Positions 48,598 to 59,512 of a stretch of 64,000 nt of DNA are shown here, in pieces (position 1 is the first letter of the stretch; each line of letters starts with the position of its first letter). The position numbers and the translations under genes were made by a program. The notes under the pieces were generated by a model. The model was not told where the DNA came from. It did not search any database and saw nothing but the letters and a program-made list of their open reading frames with translations. The DNA is from Mucidula mucida. Lineage: Eukaryota; Basidiomycota; Agaricomycetes; Agaricales; Physalacriaceae. Location of the stretch: NCBI GenBank assembly GCA_015501055.1, contig JADNYV010000035.1:62001-126000 (forward strand). Reading direction: 5' to 3'.

Positions 48598-50550
48598 TAG
48601 AGATTGTGGGGAAGATAGACACAATAGCAGATATCGCACTTTTTATACATGACGGTATGATGCGGGGATGCGGGGTAGCCTCACATTGGAAATCATACTT
48701 GACATATAACCTCGGCACCCCGGCACCGTCTCTCCTCCTCAATGGCGTTCCGCCCCGCGTCCCCGCGCGGAATTAGATCGCATGCACACTCTACTCGCCT
48801 GCCAAGCGAACAAGGACTACGACGAGTTGTGGACCAGGGACGTAGCCATCGCCGTAAATAAATAAATGCACTCGTTATCATGAGGAGATGGCCGGCCGGG
48901 GAGCGCCACAGGAGTCTGGTGACTCGACCACATGATGGTATCACCATCTGTTGATCTTCGTAGTCGACGCGTTTCAAAGCATGTGTAAAGGAGTAAACGC
49001 GACGGTGTGGTTGACGGGACGGCACTGAGGAACAGCGTGAGTATGGCTGTGTCAGCGTTGGGCTATGGCGTTCCAAACGTTCGCTAAAAGCTAGCGTGGC
49101 TGAGGAATATTGCGCTTTTGAGGCGTGTAACGCAATGGGGGCCGATGGGGAATGGGTATCTCGGCGCATATATAGCGGAAATGAGGTTCTGGATCCAGCA
49201 AGGCAAGCTGCAGTAGAATTGAACTCTATCGCTTCATCAACAGATGTTCCCAGCTGCTATTCATTGCCACATTTGAAGTGTCTTTCGAGGTCCCCTGAAT
49301 TGATCTAGGAAGGAGGCACTGAGCAGACCGGAACGTTTGAAACCTTCGCACTAACCTTGAACAATCCTTATACCGGGCCGGCAGCGTGGCGAAAGGGCGA
49401 ATATACATCTGTAGAAATTGTGTTGCATCGCAGCAATGCTGGCCCATGCGCCGACTTCGTCCGACGCGACCAACTTTCTGGCAGTAGTCAAGGCCCGTTA
49501 GACATGTCGATTTCTGCCTCCGCGGGTTTAGTTTAGATCAGGATTATCCGAAATGCGGACGCGTCCACAATAACCAGGCCGCTGGGATTCTAAGAGATGC
49601 AGATCTGCGAGCTTTTTGAGCCGTATTTAGGTCGGAAAAACTCGTGGATGCCAACCAATTTCAACAGAAACCTCCGTTCATGACCGAGTAAAAGCAAACG
49701 TAGTGTCCAAGAGTGAAGATCTGTACCGGCGACTGAATGGCAAGATTAATAATAGCGCTGATATAGCTGGGCAGAGAGGGGGCAGAGCAGGAGCATGGGT
49801 AATTCATGATGGAAGGAAGGAAGAAAAGTTCAGGTGGCTGTGCACCACGCGATCACGAGTCTGCAAGACTTCTCAGGCTCTTACTGGAAAGTTGGAACAA
49901 CATTCGGATAGCGCTACTACCAAATGTCCCTGGTAATGAGCCCGGAGACAGCTTGGACGTCATCCACCCAACCCCACGGAGACTGGAAGACAGGCGTAGC
50001 CCCCCATTCGACGCGCGCTCCAATAGACGCATTCTCGATAGGATCTACGTTTCTCTAGCGTGTCCGTCACGCTGGGGCTGGGAGAGGAGGATTAAGTCCG
50101 ATGCGGTAAGGAGCTAGGTACTTGTATGCATACAACAATAACGGGGTGGAATCAGATTTGTTCTATCGTTGTGTGTTACTTGTAGTTATATCAATATACT
50201 GGGGACCGCTTACGCTAACTGAATAGCTGAGGATATGATGAGAAGTAAAGCCATCCGGAAAACTGCTCCACAACTTCTTAGAGTTCTCGGTCGATTCAGA
50301 ATAACCTAAAGCGGCTCAGATGGCGAAATGCGAGAAATAGATGAGCAACACGTCATGCCAATGGTGTCCTCAACATATAAGGAATATGAATGATTCATTG
50401 ACTAGCTATGTACCAGGATCGAGTCAGAAAAGCGTAGCTATGTAGTAGGATCGATCCAGTAGCAATCATTTCTCCGTACCACACTCTAGGCTCCGCATTG
50501 AATCATTGAAATGTGCATGTTGTTTAGCAGAAGGTAATGACCAAGCCAGA
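48598..50550. other. Large intergenic region
   Basis: Nearly 2 kb. Minus-strand frames next to the carnitine acetyltransferase start look like leader sequence. No family, RNA gene or repeat recognised. Confidence 0.5.
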
Positions 50551-51357
50551 CTAACTCTCCGCGTCAGGAAAAATCGTAATGGAGAACGGTAGATGCCACT
50601 GACGTCGTTGGAGGTGCACTGGCGCTGAGCCTCGTAGTCGTCAGTCTTGTGGAACGCATCCGTAGTGGGGCAGTTGGCGGAAGTGCCTTTTGTGAGATGT
50701 CAGAGCAACGCAAAAAGTCGAGAGCAGGAAACTAACAAGAAGCGCCGAGTCCTGCGCAACCACCAGTGTAGGTGAACTTGGTGGGGACGTTGAACGTGTG
50801 CCTAGGAAGCGGATTAGCCAGAATACAGACCTAAGAGTCGGCGTGCGTACGGGTCGATGAGGGAGATGTCAGTGCTCGACACTCCGTTGTTGATGAGAGT
50901 GGTCTCAACGATGCCGCATCCGGAACCTTGGAATCCACAGCCTAATAATACAGAGTTCATGAAATGCTTTCGAGCGCAAGTCAGGTTACAAACCAGTATC
51001 GAGATAACTGTGATGGAAAGGTGAGTTCAAACGCCACGATACAGTAGCAAGTAACGTACGCGATGGCAGCCGAGAATCCAGAAGTCGCGGTGTAAGGAGC
51101 TCCCGTAGACAGGGTCTTGAAGTCTTGAGAGAGGATAGGCTACGGAAGGGTCAGCATCCGGTGAAAAAAGTCACCAAGACAGACACCGTACAGTGCCACG
51201 GCCACAGCTACAGAGAGCGACGTTAGACGTGAACAGTTCGCATAGTATTCGCACATACTTGTTGACGAAACTGATAGTGTGCTTCTCAGCGTTGACGGTG
51301 GCGACACCGGCAACAACAGCGACGAGAACGTATTTGACCCAGGAAGAGGCGAACATA
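50551..51357 (-). CDS. Secreted 'glycopeptide'-type cysteine protein
   Basis: Small secreted protein of a type common in agaricomycetes and often named glycopeptide. ATG 51357 gives MFASSWVKYVLVAVVAGVAT, a signal peptide, then EKHTISFVNK, CGRGT, FKTLSTGAPYTATSGFSAAI, LDTGCGFQGSGCGIVETTLI, INNGVSSTDISLIDP, HTFNVPTKFTYTGGCAGLGA and GTSANCPTTDAFHKTDDYEA followed by QRQCTSNDV. Paired cysteines suggest a disulphide-stabilised beta-fold, distantly thaumatin-like. Six short introns are placed in frame. The last 15 residues are unsure: read literally the frame runs past 50551; one missing base near 50,585 would give ITIFPDAES and stop at 50551-50553. A TATA box is about 98 bases upstream. The role is unknown. 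Confidence 0.7.
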
Positions 51358-51454
51358 TTGTCAGAGAAAGATTTCGCGAGTGAAGGAGCTGATATGAGCG
51401 CAAGAGTTCGTAGGAGTGAAGGACGATGCTCAATAGTCGACAAGATACGTTTCC

Positions 51455-51460
51455 TTTATA
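51455..51460 (-). promoter_or_regulatory. TATA box of the glycopeptide-type gene
   Basis: TATAAA on the minus strand (GGTATAAAGG), about 98-103 bases upstream of the ATG at 51357. Confidence 0.6.
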
Positions 51461-53475
51461 CCTAGAGAGCGCTTCGCGTTCCGTGCTCTGTATGTTAGTC
51501 TCCACTGCTCACATATGGCCCGCCAAACTCGGCACATAAACAAATCGCTTCTGAAACGCGCCCTCTGCGGAGCATCAGATTTTTAATTCGACAAACCGGA
51601 GAATTTGGTAGAAGCCATGACGAAAAAAACATATCACATGGTCGCTGGGAAGGGCTAAACAGACCGAAGAACGCGTTTGAGAACTACTAGTGAGTAGCCC
51701 AATTGAGAACAAGAAGCGCAAGGCATATATAAAACACTTTAAGACTCCAAGCTGTTGTTGAATGGGGCATGTTTTGAAAGAGGAAGGTGATGCTTAGGTA
51801 ATCCGCTTCCTCTCAACATAAAGAGACTACTTTCACCGTGTTTTACACTACGTGGACGTGTTTTAAGCCGACGAGCGCGATTGTGGAATACCACCTACGA
51901 ATTTGAAGTATCAACTTACCCGGGGGAGCTATTCTAATCTCTGTAAGAGCCTAAGCCTTGTCTTGGTCTTCTGGAGGTAAGTTTTTCTCGTTAATACCTC
52001 CCTCCCGAACCTAATGCGACTATCAATGAAGCCTCTTCTGTTTCAGGAAATTTTACCGAAGATCCTGAGTAAGGATCGCGCCGCATCGCAAAATCCGTGA
52101 GATTGCTGTAACGAATATCGGAGGTAACAACAAAAAAAATCCGCATACTTCGGGAAAAGATCATAGCTCCCTTTTGTATCGGCGTCCCGTCCTTGGTTGA
52201 GATTGTATTCTCGTACCAGTGAAGTCCTGCCCTCGTCCTCGCTGCTCTTGCTATGGTCCTCTTCCTCTTCGTACAACCGTTCGGCGCATCATCGACATGC
52301 GATGCATCCCCTAGGCCCGCTGCTGGGTAGCATCCAATTGTCTCCAACACTTGTCAGAGGGTGCCGCGGCCACCGCTTCCAACTATCGCTCGTAGCGGTC
52401 GTTTCGGTGTCGCGTGTAGGCGTTGGACGAAAGGTCGAGTACGTTAATTCTTGGCCCAATCCTTCCGCATCATACAGCTGGTAATATCTCTTCAGCTTCG
52501 GTCGAATACTGCTACGTCTTGGCAGCTGGGGATCTTCTCATGATGATGCTCGTCTAGATGTCGGCCTGTCAGGTAACTTGCGTCGGAGACCAAAGTAAGG
52601 TCGACTGCGGCGGAAAAGTAAGATATATGCGAACAAGAATAATGGAAAAACTTGTCTGGTCAGATTCTCCCTGACAGTATTGCTAACTGCTGACGACCTG
52701 ACGAGAAGCAGGTCATTCTGGCACCCGCCAAAGAAACTGTGCTACAGTTTTACAGTTCTCTCAGTCATTTGTACCATGCTCTAAGAGATGCTCTGACCGT
52801 GAGCAAGATGAAGGTAATCTTTTCTTCCAGGATAGCTTCCGAACGCCTTGTTTATTTCTTGACAGTGACAGTGCTCCTTGCCACACTTCAAGCACAGAAA
52901 GGATTGTAGATCGATATTTGACGGTCGGGACATCCTTGCATAACCGCCGAGACGACGTGATTCCCGCAAGTACGTATACGATAGAAACCAGGGCTCCAGG
53001 AATCCCGAACTTTTGGCTCTCCTTGAACAGCGACGGCGTTGAATTTGGCCAAGTAAACAGTCTGGGTCGAAGTCACCAACCACCATCACAGTAGAACGCT
53101 CGGCGTATGCAGCCTCGCCGTTTCGCATTCAACATCAAATCACGACACAGATGTTGCTTTCTCAGCACACCGCCACGGCTCTTCGTCCAATACACTGGCG
53201 GGAGCGAGGCCTTGGCCAACGTCGCCGGTCATCAAAATCATCAAACCTCGTCTATGGCGATGGCCGACCTCTACATTGCTCATCATAATCTGCAACGTAT
53301 GATATCCACCCTTCCGTTCGAAACCTCGGGTGCGCGTTATGATAGGCAGCGCCCAGGAGATGGGCTCAGTTTCCGGTTTCAAATGCCTTACAGGTTTTGC
53401 ATACACTCGCCGCGACACCCTCGACGGGATACATAAATACAGTATGCTTCTGCGTTAACGCACATCCTTTGAACT
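51461..53475. other. Intergenic; weak minus-strand coding hints
   Basis: Minus-strand frames at 51991-52350, 52780-53128 and 53140-53418 stay open for 90-120 codons, and one near 52,300-52,500 (reading YYQLYDAEGLGQ, TYSTFRPTPT) looks mildly protein-like. I could not join them into a gene with convincing start, splice sites and stop, so no gene is called. Confidence 0.35.
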
Positions 53476-54354
53476 ATGACGCATCCATACCTTCCTCTTG
53501 CAAATCCTGCTAACCGTCCGTCGACTGCATCACGAACACCTATTATCATTCTTGGCTTCTCGCTGATCCTCAACGTGCTCTTGATTTTCACATTCTACAC
53601 CGGCAAACCATGGAATACCACACCTAGTTTCTTGGAAAGCTCAGTTGTATATTGTGTGTTCATTTCTTCACCTTTATGGACTCGTGTTTTAATATCTATC
53701 AGCACCCGCACATGACGCCGTTTCATACCAGGCCCAAAGTTTTGACCGCGGTTTTCAAAGCGCCATGCCCATATACGAGCAGGACCCTTCGGAGGAAGTC
53801 GATGCAGCATGGAAAGAACTCACTCGATGTACGTGTACCCAATTCTTCGACATGAGCGCTACTGACTCTTCAACAGACACCGTTTCCAAGATAACCAAAG
53901 CCGAGGCGCAGCAAATGGCCAACCATACCTACCCACTCGTACACAAAGAGGGCTATTACATGTCCGGTCTAGACGTCTTCCATCAACTCCATTGTCTCGT
54001 GAGTCTCGCTTTCGTCCGAATCACTCAGGACTTTCCTGACTGTTCTCTCTGTACTAGGACATGCTGCGAATGTCGTTATACCCCGAATACTACCCTTCTA
54101 TGGCCGTGCATAGCACACATCTCCACCGAGCGCATATGGCGCACTGTGTGGGGCACGTTCGTCAGGCATTGATGTGTAACGCTGATATCACGCCGATCGT
54201 GTGGCAGTGGGAGGAGGATGCGCAGCTCGTGAGGCGAAAGGACGATGTCCCGCATACGTGCAAGAGTTTTGAGCGGATACATCAGTGGGCGAAGGAGCGA
54301 TTCGAGTATGTCGATGATGAGGATATGAAGGTGTTTGTTTCGGACGATCTATAG
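53476..54354 (+). CDS. UstYa-family oxidase (DUF3328)
   Basis: Membrane-anchored oxidase of the UstYa family, which includes proteins that oxidatively cyclise ribosomal peptides (ustiloxin, asperipin) and tailor other fungal metabolites. ATG 53476 starts MTHPYLPLANP; one membrane helix (PIIILGFSLILNVLLIFTFY) follows. Exon 2 joins ESSVVYS/PAHDAVSYQAQ and gives PIYEQDPSEEVDAAWKELTR; exon 3 YTVSKITKAEAQQMANHTYP, GYYMSGLDVFHQLHCL; exon 4 DMLRMSLYPEYYP, HRAHMAHCVGHVRQALMCNA, DITPIVWQWE and a C-terminus ending KVFVSDDL. Both family motifs HxxHC are present (HQLHC, HMAHC). Three introns are clean and in frame. It lies about 1.4 kb from a secreted protein with Kex2-like sites on the same strand. Confidence 0.88.
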
Positions 54355-55598
54355 AATTGGTTACTCTAACATTGTAGATATTATATGTACCATAATACAG
54401 CGAGAGACTTTACGTGGGGGATATAGTAATACTACTAACAATAATGTCTTGTCCTGGATATTTCGCAGCCGCGAGGAATGGAACTCAGGAGTCAGGACAA
54501 TGCGGCGAACAGTTCCTAAAACGGCAGTCATGCTTTTCATAAAGAACCACCATGACTCTGGCATGTCATTTACTCGTTGGAAGCTCGCATTTCCAGTAAG
54601 TGACTGGCGATAGGTGCTCCCCTCCATATTGGATACTTTCCTGTGAGGATGTACGTTTTCCCGCATTAGCTGTCCCAGTGACCTGCTGCTTAGGACATTG
54701 GCTCGCGCCCATCAGCAAGCATGGTATGGCGGGCTCGACATACACGAGTCGCTATAACGCCGACATCTGAAGCGCACTATTCACTCCGAAGGAGGAAGGC
54801 ACTACTATCGCAACGATAAATTAGACTCTACTAGCTGTGATCCTGGCAACGGTGTTTGCCGCCCCGACAGCAATGCAAGTCAATTCAGAACGAAGCTCTC
54901 AACGACGACCACGATGTAACTCCATCCAGTACTCTCGTACAAAACAATACGCATCACCGCGACATTGGCTTGACATGGAACCCGGAGCAAGATCTGTCGT
55001 GTATGGCACTGACTGACATTGACATTGAGGGACTGACGATCATACCCTTCTCCTGTGGTAACACGCTTCGTCCAAAGGAAGGTAAGTCAGCCTCCTCTCT
55101 TCTGATTCTTGACGACTACTACGTGGCGCAAACTCGGAGGCCGTTTTCGATGGCAAGTTATTGTGTCAGCTGTACTTCATTTATTCTTACCTTTCATCTT
55201 TCATAGGAGCCTAGAACATTCTGTATATGTATACCATGGCACCGACATATACTCCCAGCCCCAACCGCGTCCGTGCAGAGAGTAAGACTCAAATTGGAAA
55301 ACCGGAAGGTCTTCCGCTTTCTCATGTTTCTGTCGAACAATAACGTACACGTGGTGCCTTGGTGTTACTACGCTTTTGGTATGCGTTCTATAATTTATAC
55401 CGTTGCAGAGTCACAGGTGGACATCTGGAATGTCAGCATCAAGGCTCTTTCGTATCGTGACACATTGTTTACCTCCCACCGCGACTATTGACCACAACGT
55501 CTTCCAATTTGCTGTCGCTACTGTGCACGACAAGTCGCTTTACAGCGCCTTGGTTGTATATGCTGAGATTGTACTTACTGACGACCGACGATGAAGAG
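54355..55598. other. Intergenic, with a signal-peptide-like remnant
   Basis: Near 54,832-54,880 one plus frame reads LLAVILATVFAAPTA and then a polar stretch of about 45 codons to a stop, resembling a small secreted protein, but there is no in-frame ATG. No gene is called. Confidence 0.4.
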
Positions 55599-55605
55599 TA
55601 TAAAT
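55599..55605 (+). promoter_or_regulatory. TATA box of the secreted protein gene
   Basis: TATAAAT, 131-137 bases upstream of ATG 55736. Confidence 0.6.
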
Positions 55606-55735
55606 GTGCTTGACTCTTTCTAAAGGGCTGCATTAACCACTGCTGCTCTTTCATACAACATCACCTCCCTCGTAAGCACAACGGTTACTATTACTGTCCT
55701 TGCATTCTAATCCAAACTCGTCTCAGAACTCTAAT

Positions 55736-56548
55736 ATGCTCACCAAGTCTTTCATCGCACTAGGCCTGCTGGCAGGCCGCGCCGTCGGCGACGCGATTCA
55801 TCTCTACCTCGGAGCCAACTGCAACGGAGAACAGCTGGGGACAACGTCTCCATTACTCCCCGGCACATGCATCGACTTCGGCCAAGCGCAAAGCTACATC
55901 CTTGAAGAAGACGATGGTATCACCTACAACCTCTACTCGGGCGACGGCTGCTCCCAATACGTCGGCCAAACCTCCTTTAGCGGCTGCATGGGTGTTGGCC
56001 CCGACGCTACACACATCGTCAACGAAGGGAAGCAGGCGAAGAGGTCTTTTCTTCCTCGAACAATCCCGGGTCGCGGTGTACCCCCAAAAGCGTCACCTTA
56101 TATGTCCAGACGAGGTGTACCTATCCTCAAACGCGTCGAAGGAGATACCTACCAATGTCCCAATACCAGCGGTGCTTACTTCTTCGTCGTTCAACAGACG
56201 AGCGCTGTTCACGGTGAGGATGGAGCTACTAGTTTCGACGAGGAACAACAAATTGAAAGCGACTGGACTGCCGCTTTCAACAGGGTCTACAACGCTAACA
56301 ACGGCGGGACTACTGTGAATAGTGAATCGGCAGGAAGTCAAGGAGAGTATCTTCATGCCCAGTTGACTGTAACCGAAGGAGTCATACACGACATTCACCC
56401 GGAGGATGCGGATCCCTTGATCACCGCTCTGAACGACTTCAGGGATCAGCAGAACAATCCGTTCACTTTTGTCGTGGGTGTTTATACGGGCGTCGTTGGG
56501 CATCCCGATGCTGGATTGATTGGTAATTTTCGTTGGTTCGCAGAGTGA
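55736..56548 (+). CDS. Secreted protein with Cys-rich N-domain and Kex2-like sites
   Basis: Single-exon gene. ATG 55736 gives MLTKSFIALGLLAGRAVG, a signal peptide, then an N-terminal domain with six cysteines (IHLYLGANCNGEQLG, GTCIDFGQAQSY, LYSGDGCSQYVGQTSFSGC). A basic linker follows, with dibasic sites KR, RR and KR: AKR/SFLPRTIPGRGVPPKA, MSRR/GVPILKR/VEGD. The rest (DTYQCPNTSGAYFFVVQQTS to GLIGNFRWFAE at the stop) is acidic and mixed alpha/beta. The dibasic spacing suggests processing in the Golgi by a Kex2-type protease, separating the two domains and releasing one or two short peptides. I do not recognise the family; the N-domain is reminiscent of small beta-sandwich effectors or killer-toxin-like folds, but this is only an impression. 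Confidence 0.75.
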   Translation: MLTKSFIALGLLAGRAVGDAIHLYLGANCNGEQLGTTSPLLPGTCIDFGQAQSYILEEDDGITYNLYSGDGCSQYVGQTSFSGCMGVGPDATHIVNEGKQAKRSFLPRTIPGRGVPPKASPYMSRRGVPILKRVEGDTYQCPNTSGAYFFVVQQTSAVHGEDGATSFDEEQQIESDWTAAFNRVYNANNGGTTVNSESAGSQGEYLHAQLTVTEGVIHDIHPEDADPLITALNDFRDQQNNPFTFVVGVYTGVVGHPDAGLIGNFRWFAE

Positions 56549-56869
56549 GCTAAGGCGGCGAGTTCTTCTAAGTTGGAATTGCAGGTCGGGCTCATATCTC
56601 TCCGCAGATTATGGAAGATCATTTTGCATACCAGTCTGTCGGTGTCAATTGTCCTCGTTATTCTACTGTACTTTCCTAGAGAGAATTTCAGTACTTCTTC
56701 CAGAGCTAATCGATGTTTGCATGAGCAACTTCTTGTTGAATCCTAGCGTATCAGGCTCAACACGAAGGGATTTACAGGACACGTTCCTTGGCACCATGGA
56801 TAGGTCAGATTGACAGCCAGGCTCGAAATCGGTCTAATGACCATCTTTTGGGAGGTAAAATGTGTTCGA

Positions 56870-57180
56870 ATTTACTCGTTTACGAACAAATTGCTCAAAC
56901 GCTTTTCAGAAAGTTATGCCCTAGTACAAGAACATTCTCTCATTGACCAACTCTGTCGGAGGTCTCCGTAGTGTAGCTTCTTCTATTGCCCCCGCTACGG
57001 CAGAGCAATGACCGTCACAACACGCCCCGAGGTTACTACTAATGCCTTCAACTCTATCCATTGATTCCGTCTCGTCATTCTGCTCTTGACCGCGATGTGC
57101 CTTCTCGGAACGAAGATGGGAAAGGAAGAGAACGATAGGGCACTGGGAGTGATGAGGCTACAAAGGCGTTTTACAGTCGG
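56870..57180 (-). pseudogene. Kinase-tail fragment beside zinc-finger copy B
   Basis: On the minus strand this reads KAHRGQEQNDETESMDR and ISSNLGACCDGH, matching KAHRGQGLNDETKEMDR and ISNLGACCDSH in the dead kinase at 60.3 kb. Nucleotide similarity extends over about 230 bases (compare 60225-60420), e.g. the shared block CACAACACGCCCCGAGGTTA. Only the C-terminal tail survives, so this is a remnant of a duplicated kinase gene next to the zinc-finger unit. Confidence 0.7.
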
Positions 57181-57449
57181 CGCTAATACACACGATAGAC
57201 ATGTTAGTACTAGTAGTCCAGTGACTACAGATTGGCAATCGACCGTTGCTGAGGGCGTCATGCCAGAGTTGTGCTAGCACTTTCCTCCAGCGTATATCGT
57301 CGCCTCCCAAGATGGTGGGAAGAAAGAAGGGGTGATACTAACACGGCGTTGTTCAGTCACGAGTTGGATCATCTGTATTCAAGGAATCGTATAAATATGG
57401 AGTATACAATACAACGTCATCATGAAATCAGTACGAAGGAAGAAATTGA

Positions 57450-58688
57450 TCACTTCTTATTACTCTTTTGAGCCTGAGCTTTCTTCGCCTCCTCCCATGT
57501 CTGTTCGCCATTGGGACAGATGTCCGCTTCCAAGTGTCGTGTGTAGGCATCAGACCTGCTGAAATGTTTCTTGCAACAGGAGCACCACCCGGCAGTGAAA
57601 TGGGATCTATGCCAATGTTTGAGGTTTGGTGTATCCGAATCGCAGGCCTCCCAAAGACACTTCTTCGGTTGGGCTTTGAGGTGTACTCTCTTGAAATGGT
57701 CGTCCTCGTCCGTCTCCGTCTTCTCGGTCTTGAAGATATACCCGCAGGTGCTCCCATCCTTCAATTTCCAAAGACATTTTTCCGGTTGATTCATAATTTG
57801 GTACGCGTTTGTCGGACCAGTCGACGGAAGAAGGAATAATCTATTACATTGTCAGATCTGGGATTAAGGAAAAAGAGGAGTCTCACGCACTGAGCATCGT
57901 CTAATATAGTCTGTCGTACTCTTTTGGCCTTCTTTCTGCCTTTTCCTTGGCCAGGCGCGCTGATAAGGAGTCAAGTCCCAATCTCATCACGGCCAAAAAG
58001 GAGCTCACCTCTGGCGCTTTCTCTTTGCGTTCTTTGTGGGCGGGGCAGGGATGTCCGACGCGGGAAAGCGTTGGTCGTCAGAGTCAACAAGAAGAGCGCC
58101 ATACTGGACAGCACTCGTCATTTCCGGATCCACCCATCCTGGAGGTGGGCCGGGTGGGGGATTATAAACTCTGGGCAGGGACTTGAGCAGGTGAGAGAAC
58201 TCCTCAGGGAGCAGGTATCCTCGAGGAGGTACGTTCTCCTTCATCTCAGGGAAGTAATGGCCGGCGCTGGCCGCTAGTCCCAGTGAGTCGGACAATGGTG
58301 TCTCTGTACCGGACAAAGAAAGATGAGGGTAGGCGTACTCGTAATCGACATCTCCATCGACTAATGGGTTATGCCCGGGCCACCAGGCAGGGAATATTGC
58401 CTCGGAATCATCAATGGACGGGGTTGGTTGTGATGATGAGGGTTGGAGACTCATGCTCGACGATGAGCTCCCCACAACCGGGTAGGGCTCATTGAAGGAC
58501 GCATAAGATTGGTCCTGTGAGAAGCCAGAGAGGCCGGCGGTGGAGTCGAAGGGGGCATTGTCCAGAACACGAGACAATGGGTTTTCGGGGCGGCGCGAAG
58601 TCGACGCGACTTGGGATGACATGGTTAGTTCTTGACTCTCTTTTGAGTGTCTGGAAGGGTAGTTGTTGGAGGCAAGAGAGCGGGTCAT
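57450..58688 (-). CDS. C2H2-type zinc-finger protein, copy B (possible splice defect)
   Basis: Paralogue of the copy A regulator. ATG 58688 (MTRSLASNN) and the first 139 residues are identical to A; from SLGLAASAGHYFP on, the two differ, including PPPGPPPGWVDPE and a basic NAKRKRQ. The fingers are CLWKLKDGSTCGYIF...H, CLWEACDSDTPNLKHWHRSH, and CSCCKKHFSRSDAYTRHLEA (the third finger core identical to A), ending AQAQKSNKK at 57450. The intron before the finger exon keeps its donor (GTGCGTGAG) but the acceptor used in A (GGATAG) is GACTGG here, and no other AG lies between it and the in-frame ATG of MNQPEKCLW. Either another acceptor is used, the finger exon is translated from its own ATG, or the gene is damaged. 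Confidence 0.6.
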
Positions 58689-58931
58689 TCTAAAAAGACA
58701 ATGCACGGTCAATTCAGCGTCGAGTGGCCCACAGAATAATGCACTCACTTGGATTGTTCGCCTTCGATCTCCTCTCGAAGCATTGTTTAATGTGGTGGTA
58801 TAACGTTGGTGTCGATAAATGGAGTATGGCGTGTGAGTGACGGGTGACAGCACAATGAGTGTGGACGACAAGAGCAAAGAGTGAGAGAGCGAATTCCACT
58901 GGAAATATTGGTCATGTGACAGACAATGGGC

Positions 58932-58949
58932 AACGGCTTTAACGCCGTT
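58932..58949. promoter_or_regulatory. Inverted-repeat site, copy B promoter
   Basis: Same AACGGC-N6-GCCGTT element as at 35779, with one base changed in the spacer. Confidence 0.5.
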
Positions 58950-59270
58950 AAGCGTAGGATTGCCAACCAGTACGAAATACCTTTCCTATCTCAGATGTAG
59001 ATTCAGATCCTTTGAAGCTCAGCTGCAGTATGTGCATGGTCGCAAGGGATACACCCTCCGCTCGGCGGTCAGAAGGCCCGGTGCTAGTAGCAAGCTTCTG
59101 TCAGAGGCTCCGCCTTTGCTCTCGGTCTGACAATGTCGAACAATTCGAAATCGTCAGTTCGAGCGACTTCGGCCAAGCAGAACGTATCCAGAGCCAGATA
59201 AGTATTATGCGCCACATACCGGCACCCCTGAGCAATGTTGACGTCTGATCCATTCATCCACGTTAAGTTC

Positions 59271-59512
59271 AGACTACTAAATGACAGGAAATATTCTGGC
59301 GCATTTCATTAGCAAGATATCTTGACTAGAAATCGATACGCACATCTATGGCTTAACTCTATTTCAGAGCCGAAGAGAGAGATGCCTTTTCAGACTACAA
59401 AATGGCAGGAAATATTCTGGCTCGTGCTATCAGCAAGAAATTTTCATCAGCATTCGATCCGCACATCTAAGGCCTACAATGACACGTCTGTTCTAGAGCA
59501 GAAGACAGAGAT
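59271..59512. repeat. 121-base tandem duplication in copy B
   Basis: Two diverged units start at 59271 (AGACTACTAAATGACAGG) and 59392 (AGACTACAAAATGGCAGG). Copy C has the same pair at about 63346-63587; copy A has only one unit. Confidence 0.75.
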
